NCBI GenBank assembly: GCA_020722005.1
Contig: DYLP01000012.1
Location: forward strand, 1-60,182
DNA: 60,182 nucleotides
Direction: 5' to 3'
From: Melioribacter roseus
Lineage (GTDB): Bacteria > Bacteroidota > Ignavibacteria > Ignavibacteriales > Melioribacteraceae
Each line of letters starts with the position of its first letter. Position 1 is the stretch's first letter. Made by a program: the position numbers and the translations under genes. Under the pieces are notes generated by a model. It was given only the letters and a program-made list of their open reading frames with translations. It was not told the origin of the DNA and ran no database searches. Positions 26,838 through 35,298 of the stretch are shown piece after piece.

Positions 26838-29780
26838 TTATTTCACCAGCATCATAGCCCTCGTTAATTCCGCATTATCAGAAATGAGTCGGTAGAAATA
26901 AATACCCGCGGAGAGTTGGGAGGCATCGAACAAGACAGAATAATCTCCCGCTTTGTGATAACCATCAGCAAGTGTTTTTACTTCCCTGCCGAGAACATCG
27001 TAAACCTTCAGTGATACAAAACTTTCTCTTCCAATTGTGTATTCAATTTGAGTGGAAGGATTAAATGGATTCGGGTAATTCTGCATTAATTTGTAATCGT
27101 ACGATTTTATGCTTTCGTCATTCATTGAAGTAGAGATGCCTTCGCCGTATGCTTCCACACCGAACCAGAGCGTATTTAAAACCGATTGATTCAAATCGAC
27201 GGTAAACTTACCATCAGCACCTGGACGAACCGTAAAAGCATCCGAATAAATCTCTTTCCCTTTTGTATCAAGAGGAATAATTTTAATTGAATCTGCGGAG
27301 ATATTTAGTTCGAGCGTCAGTTCGAGCGGAAGAATTTCGGTGGGACTTACGCCCCAGCTGTTTTTGAGAGTTGTGTTATTATTGTACCAGGTCATTCCTT
27401 TGTTTTGAATTCGAGATGCAATAGTAATCAAAGATTTTCTCGATGTCGAAAGTGAATTGCCATCGAGCGAAATCCAGGTAACGACTCCAAAGTCATTGTT
27501 GTTGCGCGTGCCAGTAATTTTCAAGCTGCCTAAACTTTTGTTCAATAAACCATTAAAGTAGCCTCCGAATCCAACAAATTGATCTGTAATTATTGTAATC
27601 GTTCCTCTTTCGGCGTCCCATTCGATTTCTTCCGTATCGGTTTTGTACGGATTGGAAGGAGATTGCTCCAGACTTTCAAAGCTTGTTGTATGATTACTGA
27701 AATAAGATTCCGTTTTTACCGAATGCTTCAATGCAAGTTTTCTATCGAAATAAGTAGGACCTGTCCATCCTGAGGCATCCTCTCTCGCCATATTATAGAG
27801 AGTATCAGCAGTGTAGGAAAGATATACCGGATTTGAAGACGGTTTTATGAGTCCATTCCTGAATACATACGCAATAGTCGGGAAGAAAGACATTAGAACC
27901 GAATTTCTGTTGATTGCGAAATAATTGTTGATTTTATCGACGCCAAAATCGTAAGCTTCGTCGTAGGCAAAATACATAAAGCCATCGGCATCGTTGAATG
28001 ATGCATAGCCAGTAGAAAAGAGAATCGATTCAACCTGATAACGATTCGGGAAAGCATGGTTGTATTCGCTTACTGTAAAAGGTTTCCCTTTGATTGGTAC
28101 TCCCGCATAAAGTGCAGGAATTGTCCCGCCGTTAATATCTTTAACCATGGGTGTGTTATTGATCAGCCAATCGGTAGAGGACCACGGTTCGTTTGGAAAT
28201 TGCGGATGGTCCCAATAAGCGTGATTGTCGACATAATCGCCGTCGGACATAGCAGCCAGATCGGCAGTACCGGCATTCCAGTTCGTAGTTAAAATCGGAA
28301 CTTTGACGCCAATCGTATCTTTTAGAAATGCCATCATATCTTTGAAATATTGACGTTCGAGATTGATATAGAATTCCGACATATCTTTAACGCGTTGAGA
28401 AGAAAATTGAACCGCCTTGCTATAATCGATTCTCGCGACATTACCCGATTCAAGCGATTCGCCTTCACGAAGTCCTTCAATTCCAGCCGAAGAAAAACTA
28501 AAATCGTCGAACCAGTATGTATTGGTCTCCAATCCCAGATTAAAGGACAAGCGTGTATGTCCGTTATTGTCTTCCGGCGCCCGAAAGCTGAAAGAAAATT
28601 CTTGCCAATCGGAATTTAAATTAAGAGACATTCCGGAATAATAAGTATACGGGGAACCGTCGTTCATAACGCTTACATTAATTTGTGTCGCCGTGCTTGA
28701 CATGGCAGCGAATTTAATCGTGTATGTAGAATCTTTTTTAATAGTTGCGGAAGGAAATTTAAATTGAATGTGCCAATTCTGGTCGGAAGATTTTGTCACT
28801 TCAACCCTGGCGCTTTTGTTTCCGCTGAAAGATACATTCGTATCGATTGAAAAAACTGCCGTTGCGCCCTGATGTTGCTCGAGTTGCCATTTGCCTTTCG
28901 AACCGGATTCGAATCCTCCGTCATCAATTTGTTCGTCGACACCAGTTTCTTTTGTGTAACTATTCCATGCATTTTTCAGTTCCACATCGTTTTGATATTT
29001 TTTTCGAAGGAAGTCGATCCACAAACTGTCGAGCATTTTTGAATATCTGTATGGCAATTCTCCGCCTTCGGCAATCGGTTTGAGATTATTATCCCGCCAG
29101 AAACGATAGAGCGAATTTTCGTTAGTAATTTCGAGCATAGCCATTACGGGGTCGTCCTTCAAAGCCAGACCAGTATAAGGATTTACGTGCGTAAGAAGTT
29201 GGCGGGCATATTCTTTATGCAAACTTTTAATGTACGGATCAAAAAAGTTTACAGCCTTTCCAAATTCTGGCAACGAATCATAGTCAGGCACATTGTCGTT
29301 AATTCTAAATGTACGGGATACATGTAAATTCATATTGATATAAATGCCGTTGCGTTTCAATTCATTAATCAGATATTCAAGGATATCGAGATAATACGAA
29401 TTGAGTTCCCGTGTCGAAGTTTTTCCTGCAAGGCTGCGGTCAGACCAGGGATTGTCTAAGTGATGGAGTCGAACCAGATTAATGCCAAATTTGCGCATTC
29501 TGCCGGCAAGTAACTCACATCGCTCACGAGGGGGAAATGCAGCATCGGCTCCTAAATTTGTTCCCCAGAACCGTATTCGTTCTCCATTACGATTAAAATT
29601 ACCTTCGTTGTCTATTGAAATAAAATCTTTTATTTCTTTCACCGGGAATTGTGGAAGAAAATTTTCCGATGCAGTATCGTCCGATGGAAGATAAAAATTA
29701 AATCCACCAGTAAAATTCTGCGCAATTAGAGATGATAAAGGAAGTACTAAAACAATAAGTAATTGCTTCGGTAATTTCAT
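26838..29780 (-). CDS. Clan GH-A glycoside hydrolase with inserted carbohydrate-binding module and type IX sorting domain
   Basis: Exported enzyme of 980 residues. Signal peptide at 1-20 (ends SLIAQ). A TIM-barrel hydrolase follows with acid/base candidate E221 in LEITNENSL and nucleophile candidate E572 in TVSEYNHAFPNRY. Between them, about 285-432, lies a CBM4/9-like module (DDGGFESGSKGKWQ to TYWFDDFSFS). A beta-rich region follows, and residues about 895-980 form a type IX sorting domain (LMQNYPNPFNPSTQIEYT, VYDVLGREVKTL, SAGIYFYRL). The GH family is not certain; it is beside GH5 and GH3 genes, so a beta-glucan or beta-mannan substrate is likely. It follows GH5 by 11 bases. Confidence 0.85.
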   Translation of the reverse strand: MKLPKQLLIVLVLPLSSLIAQNFTGGFNFYLPSDDTASENFLPQFPVKEIKDFISIDNEGNFNRNGERIRFWGTNLGADAAFPPRERCELLAGRMRKFGINLVRLHHLDNPWSDRSLAGKTSTRELNSYYLDILEYLINELKRNGIYINMNLHVSRTFRINDNVPDYDSLPEFGKAVNFFDPYIKSLHKEYARQLLTHVNPYTGLALKDDPVMAMLEITNENSLYRFWRDNNLKPIAEGGELPYRYSKMLDSLWIDFLRKKYQNDVELKNAWNSYTKETGVDEQIDDGGFESGSKGKWQLEQHQGATAVFSIDTNVSFSGNKSARVEVTKSSDQNWHIQFKFPSATIKKDSTYTIKFAAMSSTATQINVSVMNDGSPYTYYSGMSLNLNSDWQEFSFSFRAPEDNNGHTRLSFNLGLETNTYWFDDFSFSSAGIEGLREGESLESGNVARIDYSKAVQFSSQRVKDMSEFYINLERQYFKDMMAFLKDTIGVKVPILTTNWNAGTADLAAMSDGDYVDNHAYWDHPQFPNEPWSSTDWLINNTPMVKDINGGTIPALYAGVPIKGKPFTVSEYNHAFPNRYQVESILFSTGYASFNDADGFMYFAYDEAYDFGVDKINNYFAINRNSVLMSFFPTIAYVFRNGLIKPSSNPVYLSYTADTLYNMAREDASGWTGPTYFDRKLALKHSVKTESYFSNHTTSFESLEQSPSNPYKTDTEEIEWDAERGTITIITDQFVGFGGYFNGLLNKSLGSLKITGTRNNNDFGVVTWISLDGNSLSTSRKSLITIASRIQNKGMTWYNNNTTLKNSWGVSPTEILPLELTLELNISADSIKIIPLDTKGKEIYSDAFTVRPGADGKFTVDLNQSVLNTLWFGVEAYGEGISTSMNDESIKSYDYKLMQNYPNPFNPSTQIEYTIGRESFVSLKVYDVLGREVKTLADGYHKAGDYSVLFDASQLSAGIYFYRLISDNAELTRAMMLVK

Positions 29781-29791
29781 AAACGTCCTCT

Positions 29792-30817
29792 TTACTTAAT
29801 TAATTCAAATAAATAAGAATTCTTTGTACGGATGTAATTTCGTATTGTTTTACCAGAAAGCGTGAGCTCGGATTCGTTCCATCCGCCTGTAGTTGCAGCC
29901 CCTGGTATTAATGCAGCAGAGCTTTCGTTCTTATCCATAATCGACCAATTGCAATTACTCAATTTATTTTTTTCCATAAAGTCGAACCAGAGATTTGCTT
30001 CGTTCAAGTCGATATTTCCGTCGCCACTTGCCTCGCTTAGTCCATATTCTGTTACAAACAAAGCGGCTCCGTTTGCAAGTGCGCTGGAAGCTTTTGTTCT
30101 GTTAGGTTGTCTGTGTGTGCTGGAATAAAAATGGAGTGAATATGCAACGTTGATATCATCAATTGGATCTTTTGCAGCAATATCCACATCCTGCGACCAA
30201 GTGGAATTCCCGACAACAATTAAATTATCCGGGTCGTATTCTCTAATTGTTTTAATAACTTCAACTGCATACGGCTTAATTGTTTTGCTCCAGGAAACTT
30301 GCATCGGTTCGTTATAAATTTCGTATATGAGGTTAGGTCTGTCGCCATATTTTTGTGCAAGCGATTTGAAGAATTCCTTAGCCTCTTCGAGATGGTTTTC
30401 GGCATGATGGTCGTGCCAGTCGACAATCACATAAATGCCGAGATTTATTGCCGCATTTATAATCGTTCCAGCCTTTTGCATTTCAGTTTCAGGATTGGAA
30501 AGATAACCGCCGTTTTCAATGCCAATTGCTGCTCTAACTACCGTACATTTCCAGTCGTCTCTAAGCCATTTAATACATTCCTCATTATAATATTTCCCGC
30601 CCCATTGACTCCAGAACAAACTCATTCCTCTCAATACAACCGCAGTGTCAGCTCTGCCAACAATTTTATTTCCGTCTACTTTCAAAGGTCCTATTAATTC
30701 AACAATTGTTTTCGGAGTGATATTTTCTTCAGGATTGGTAACCGCCTGATTTTCTTCTTTGCAATTGAGGAAGAAAAATGAAGTAATTATAATAAGAATA
30801 ATATTTTTAAGGAACAT
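29792..30817 (-). CDS. GH5 endoglucanase lipoprotein (GH5_2-like)
   Basis: Cuts beta-1,4-glucan internally. 341 residues from the ATG at 30817, which has GGAG 5 bases upstream; a GTG two codons earlier is less likely. Lipobox FFLNC puts the lipidated Cys at residue 19, so it is membrane-anchored. Catalytic residues are acid/base E170 (IYEIYNEPM) and nucleophile E257 (LFVTEYGLS), with IVDWHDHH and LHFYSSTHRQ typical of the GH5_2 group. Eight bases downstream of GH3, in one operon with it and with the 980-residue hydrolase. Confidence 0.93.
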   Translation of the reverse strand: MFLKNIILIIITSFFFLNCKEENQAVTNPEENITPKTIVELIGPLKVDGNKIVGRADTAVVLRGMSLFWSQWGGKYYNEECIKWLRDDWKCTVVRAAIGIENGGYLSNPETEMQKAGTIINAAINLGIYVIVDWHDHHAENHLEEAKEFFKSLAQKYGDRPNLIYEIYNEPMQVSWSKTIKPYAVEVIKTIREYDPDNLIVVGNSTWSQDVDIAAKDPIDDINVAYSLHFYSSTHRQPNRTKASSALANGAALFVTEYGLSEASGDGNIDLNEANLWFDFMEKNKLSNCNWSIMDKNESSAALIPGAATTGGWNESELTLSGKTIRNYIRTKNSYLFELIK

Positions 30818-30831
30818 TACCACTCCAATTT

Positions 30832-33042
30832 TTAATTAATTAGTTCAAATTCTGTTTCCAGCAAATCTTTTGAATTAGGACCTACCATAAGTTTGAATCT
30901 TCCCGGCTCGAGCGAATAATTCATATTAATGTCGAAAAATTTCAAACGTTCAGTTGGCAATTCAAATTCGACAGTTTTTGTTTCGCCGGGTTTTAAATTA
31001 ATTTTCTTGAAATCTTTTAATTCTTTCACCGGACGTGTAACACTTGCAACTAAGTCCCTTATATAAACCTGCACAATTTCTTTCGCTTCATATTTGCCGG
31101 TGTTGGTTACATCTACGCTGAATTTTACAAAATCTCCAGCTTTTATTTTTTCTGTTTTCAGCTTTAGATTAGAATATTCGAATGTGGTATAACTGAGACC
31201 GTAACCAAAAGGATAAAGAGGCTCAAGACTAAAGTCGATATAATATGAAGTAAAGCGCGGATTTTCGGGATTGTAGGGGCGTCCTGTATTTTTATGATTG
31301 TAGTAAAGCGGAATTTGACCAACTCCTTTCGGAAACGTGACTGTGAGTTTACCACTCGGCACAAAATCGCCGAAAAGTAGATCGGCAATTGCGCTGCCAT
31401 GTTCGCAACCGAGATACCACGATTCGATAATTGCAGGGATATTTTCAGAAACCCAATTAATCGTCAAAGGTCTGCCGTTCATTAAAATGGCAATAACCGG
31501 TTTGCCAGTTTTATGAATTTCTTTAATCAATTCTTCCTGAACTCCTGGTAAATCGAGCGTGGCTCTCGAATGTGCTTCGCCACTCATGTCGCGTGTTTCT
31601 CCAATTACAACTATTGCTACGTCAGATCGATTAACGGCATCGATAGCTTCTTCAAATCTGGATTTATCTTCACTATCAACCTTGCATCCTTCCGCATAAT
31701 TAATTTTAATCCTGTTACCGACTTTATTTTTTAATCCTTCGAGAATCGACACCACAGTTTCAGGAATTCCTTGCTGGGCCCATGGTCCAAGCGGGTCTTC
31801 TTTTGAGGCTGCCAATTCGCCAATTACTGCTATCGATTTTATATTCTCATTCAAAGGGAGCAGATTGTTTTCATTCTTGAGTAATACAACCGATTCGAGT
31901 GCAACTTGTTTTGCTGCCCGTCGTAAATCTTCGCCAAGTGTCACTTTTACTTCGCGTTCCGGATTGCAGTATTTGTATGGATCATCGAACAAGCCGAGTT
32001 TAAATTTAGCTTTCAGGATTCTTCTGACAGCATCATCGATATATTTAATATCGACTTTCCCTTCTTTCACAAGTTCAGCCAGATAAAGGTGATATCCGTT
32101 ACTCTCCATATCCATATCGATCGAAGCTTCGATTGCGATTTTTGTGGCTTCCTTTAAATCATGTGCAATTCCGTGAACAAGAAATTCACCAATTGTATTC
32201 CAGTCCGTTAATACAAATGCGTCCGAATGCCATTCGTTTCTGAGAATTTGTGTCAACAATAATTTATTGGCAGAAGATGGAACGCCACCAATTTCAGTAA
32301 AAGCTGACATTAAAGAACCAACACCTGCATCAACTGCAGCCTTGAAAGGTGGCAGATAAATTTCTCTTAATGTCCGTTCCGATATATCAACTGTGTTATA
32401 ATCTTTTCCGCCTTCGACAGCTCCGTACCCGGCGAAATGTTTGGCGCAGGCGAGTATTGTATTGTCGTCCTTAAGATTTTTTCCCTGATAACCTTTTACT
32501 CGAGCAGCAGCCATTACTGAACCGAGGTACGGGTCTTCGCCGCTTCCTTCCATAATTCTTCCCCATCTCGGGTCTCTGGCTATATCGACCATAGGACTGA
32601 ATGTCCAGTTAACTCCTGCTGCCGAAGCTTCAATTGCCTGCACACGAGCGGAAAGTTCAACTAAATCGGGGTTCCAGCTGCAAGCTTCCGCCAGTGGTAT
32701 CGGAAAAGTTGTTTTGTAACCGTGTATTACGTCGAGTCCAAAAATTAATGGAATGCCCAGCCGGCTCTTTTCTACGGCAATTTTTTGAAGCCGCCTTGTT
32801 TGCTCGACTCCAATTATATTTAAAAAAGAACCAATTTTGCCCTGTCTTATCAATTCTTCATGTCCTTCTTTCGGTTCTCTGGTTTTTGTTCCCGTATCCC
32901 ACCCAGCACTATATTGTACCAGTTGACCTACCTTTTCTTCGAGAGTCATCAATGCGAGGACAGAATCGACTTTTTGTTCGAGTGTTTTATTTTGTGCAAA
33001 TACATATGTACTCACAAAAAATAAAAGGAGATATTTTTTCAT
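30832..33042 (-). CDS. bglX: GH3 beta-glucosidase
   Basis: Releases glucose from the non-reducing end of beta-glucan oligosaccharides, probably in the periplasm. 736 residues with signal peptide 1-16 (ends VFAQ). The catalytic TIM barrel has KHFAGYGA near 201 and nucleophile D280 in FVLTDWNTIG. The alpha/beta sandwich domain (about 395-600) and a C-terminal fibronectin-III-like domain (about 640-725) complete the BglX architecture. There is no type IX sorting tail. Ribosome site AGGAG upstream. First gene of the GH3-GH5-hydrolase operon. Confidence 0.95.
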   Translation of the reverse strand: MKKYLLLFFVSTYVFAQNKTLEQKVDSVLALMTLEEKVGQLVQYSAGWDTGTKTREPKEGHEELIRQGKIGSFLNIIGVEQTRRLQKIAVEKSRLGIPLIFGLDVIHGYKTTFPIPLAEACSWNPDLVELSARVQAIEASAAGVNWTFSPMVDIARDPRWGRIMEGSGEDPYLGSVMAAARVKGYQGKNLKDDNTILACAKHFAGYGAVEGGKDYNTVDISERTLREIYLPPFKAAVDAGVGSLMSAFTEIGGVPSSANKLLLTQILRNEWHSDAFVLTDWNTIGEFLVHGIAHDLKEATKIAIEASIDMDMESNGYHLYLAELVKEGKVDIKYIDDAVRRILKAKFKLGLFDDPYKYCNPEREVKVTLGEDLRRAAKQVALESVVLLKNENNLLPLNENIKSIAVIGELAASKEDPLGPWAQQGIPETVVSILEGLKNKVGNRIKINYAEGCKVDSEDKSRFEEAIDAVNRSDVAIVVIGETRDMSGEAHSRATLDLPGVQEELIKEIHKTGKPVIAILMNGRPLTINWVSENIPAIIESWYLGCEHGSAIADLLFGDFVPSGKLTVTFPKGVGQIPLYYNHKNTGRPYNPENPRFTSYYIDFSLEPLYPFGYGLSYTTFEYSNLKLKTEKIKAGDFVKFSVDVTNTGKYEAKEIVQVYIRDLVASVTRPVKELKDFKKINLKPGETKTVEFELPTERLKFFDINMNYSLEPGRFKLMVGPNSKDLLETEFELIN

Positions 33043-33181
33043 AACTTTAACCCTGTAGATTAATAAAACAATAAAAGCCTTCCAGAGCAGAAAGGACTAA
33101 CAAGTTAATAACAATTATAATTTTGAAACCAAATGTAGATATCTATAACAGCAATACACAAAATAAATACGCAAAAAATTC

Positions 33182-34147
33182 TTACTTTTTATCCAATTCG
33201 TTCCAAATTAAAGCTGCAGCACCCATAATTCCAGCTCCTTTTCCAGGAAGCTCCGAAGGAATAATCTTAACCTTATTCTTGAAAATATTGAGCATCTGTT
33301 TTTCCATATACATTTTCGTCGGTTTGATAATCAAGTCTCCTGCAAGAGCCAGTCCTCCGTAAAGTATTATTGCTTCGGGACTCAAATGAACCACAGTATC
33401 CGCCAATTTGAATCCGAGTACTTTTGCCGTGTAATCAAAGGCTTCGAGAGCAATTTTATCTCCTTTAAGGGCAGCATTGTAGATATCCTTTGCCGAAAAT
33501 TTTTCGCAATTAAATTTTCTTAGTAAACTCGGGTACGGGTATTTCGCCATTAACTCGAGAGCCGTTCTTTTGATTCCGGTAGCTGAGGCATAAGTTTCGA
33601 GACAGCCCAATCTGCCACATCCGCACAATCTGCCGTTCGGGTCGTAGGTAGTATGCCCAAGTTCACCTGCAAATCCGTCGCTGCCGTATACAAGATTTCC
33701 GTCGACGACAATGCCGCTACCGAGTCCAGTGCCCAATGTAATTACAATAAAATTTTTCATTCCTTTTGCTGCACCGAAGGTCATTTCGCCCAAAGCAGCT
33801 GCATTTGCGTCGTTAGTAATAGCCACCAGTAATTCGGTAAATTCTTTTATAAGTTTTACTACATTGACTTTACCCCAATTCAAATTGGGCGGTTTTTCTA
33901 TAGTTCCTTTATAATAGTTTGCATTCGGTGCGCCGATGCCAATTCCGACTAATTCATATTTTTTTTCAAACCTCTTAAATGATTTTACTGCTGTCTTAAA
34001 TATTCTTTCGAACAATTGACGCGCTTGCAATTCCGCTTTTGTAGGTAGCGATGCATCGTAAATCAACTTTCCTTTTCGATCAACAAATCCAAATGCGGTA
34101 TTTGTCCCCCCAACATCAATTCCCATAACCAACTGAATTTTGCTCAT
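33182..34147 (-). CDS. ROK-family glucokinase
   Basis: Phosphorylates a hexose, most likely glucose. 321 residues with phosphate-binding motif DVGGTNTAFG (11-20), catalytic D113 in ITNDANAAALGE, and the ROK zinc motif CGCGRLGCLE (175-184). No DNA-binding domain is fused, so it is an enzyme and not a NagC/XylR-type repressor. It sits within the beta-glucan cluster, 139 bases upstream of GH3, and would act on glucose released by both glycan clusters in the window. Confidence 0.93.
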   Translation of the reverse strand: MSKIQLVMGIDVGGTNTAFGFVDRKGKLIYDASLPTKAELQARQLFERIFKTAVKSFKRFEKKYELVGIGIGAPNANYYKGTIEKPPNLNWGKVNVVKLIKEFTELLVAITNDANAAALGEMTFGAAKGMKNFIVITLGTGLGSGIVVDGNLVYGSDGFAGELGHTTYDPNGRLCGCGRLGCLETYASATGIKRTALELMAKYPYPSLLRKFNCEKFSAKDIYNAALKGDKIALEAFDYTAKVLGFKLADTVVHLSPEAIILYGGLALAGDLIIKPTKMYMEKQMLNIFKNKVKIIPSELPGKGAGIMGAAALIWNELDKK

Positions 34148-34366
34148 TTTAATATTTCTCCTGCTCTGCGAAAAAATGGTAAACTAATTTATTATACAAA
34201 TTTTATGCCTTTAACAATGGATAGAAAACGGCATTTTTTAAGCAAAAATGAGATTCGGGTTATTAAATTAATACAAATTGTTATTAATTTAATAAATTTT
34301 TGGGAGGGATTACGGTTCGGAGATACGTTCAACTAATCAAGGACCATTAATAGAAAAAGTTTTCCT

Positions 34367-34460
34367 GGGTAACTAAAAAGTAATGTTTTTAATACAGAAG
34401 CTACGAATTCCACTAATTTTTTACGAATTTATTGTTGAACAATTACTTTTTAGTCACCCC
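34367..34460. repeat. Long inverted repeat, copy 3, downstream of a lipoprotein gene
   Basis: Arms GGGTAACTAAAAAGTAAT (34367-34384) and ATTACTTTTTAGTCACCC (34442-34459) match at 17 of 18 positions. The centre has GAAGCTACGAATT and TTACGAATTTATTGTTGAACAA. Read on the minus strand, CTAAAAAGTAATTGTTCAA is identical to copy 1 at 5710-5728. It lies 30 bases beyond the stop of the lipoprotein gene transcribed on the minus strand and upstream of the ROK gene, so it can separate their transcripts. Confidence 0.75.
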
Positions 34461-34489
34461 AAAAGTATTAAGAAAACCTATCATAACAA

Positions 34490-35236
34490 TCACTGAATTA
34501 ATTTCAGAGAAAATTCAAGTTCAAGAGGTTCAAACATGTTGGCAAACCTTTGCAAACGGCTTCCTATGCGATTTCCTCTCATACCACCTACGAATCCACC
34601 TGGCATTTGAGGCATGCTTTCGGTTTCGGGTTTTTCCGTCTCGAGTTTCATTGTAATTATTTTATCATTTCCGGGTTTAATTAATCCAGTTTCAATTGGT
34701 AGCTTTAATTCGTAAACAATTTCTGAATTAAACTGATTTATTTCCGCCTTAATTCCATATTTATTATCGAATTTATTTATTAATGCCAGAGGATAATTTT
34801 CTTCGTTTACGATTTCAATTTCTTTCTGATTCTCCAAAAATTTGTGTAGTCGCTCTTCGAAAAATTTTCTCATCTCATCTCTGTCCACCAACATTTCTCT
34901 ATTGAAATTCTCGCGGATTCCTTCTCGATAGACCATCGGAAACTTCAGTCCGATTTTATTATTATCTGATTCAACCCACAATGTAAGCCCACCTCTTAAT
35001 ACGGGCATAAAACTTCTGAAGTCGTTGAAAGTAAAACAAATGAATAAATTCTCGTTGTCGTTTGTATAAGCTACGCCGATGTTTTTATCGTCGAAGTTAA
35101 AAAAATTGCCTTTCCATTCTGAAGGATTGGCATCAACTGCAACATTTGTTACGTCGCTCTTTTCTAGAAGTGTTGACGAAGAGCAGGCAAAAATAATTAG
35201 TGGTAAAAAGATTACACCCAATCTCAAACTTTTCAT
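34490..35236 (-). CDS. Lipoprotein with CBM9/DOMON-like domain, unknown function
   Basis: Exported lipoprotein of 248 residues; lipobox LIIFAC gives Cys18. The region about 28-200 has the pattern of a CBM9-like/DOMON beta-sandwich (NVAVDANPSEWKGN, GVAYTNDNENLFICFTF, LTLWVESD). The C-terminal part is unusual: residues about 206-229 are rich in Met, Gly and Arg (PQMPGGFVGGMRGNRIGSR). Its position 62 bases after GH9 suggests it helps bind cellulose or glucan chains at the membrane, but DOMON-like folds also bind heme, so function is open. Confidence 0.7.
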   Translation of the reverse strand: MKSLRLGVIFLPLIIFACSSSTLLEKSDVTNVAVDANPSEWKGNFFNFDDKNIGVAYTNDNENLFICFTFNDFRSFMPVLRGGLTLWVESDNNKIGLKFPMVYREGIRENFNREMLVDRDEMRKFFEERLHKFLENQKEIEIVNEENYPLALINKFDNKYGIKAEINQFNSEIVYELKLPIETGLIKPGNDKIITMKLETEKPETESMPQMPGGFVGGMRGNRIGSRLQRFANMFEPLELEFSLKLIQ

Positions 35237-35298
35237 AACTCACCCCGTTTAAATTTTTATCTCTTTGACAAATAGATTTCGGTTTGGGTTTATAGACT

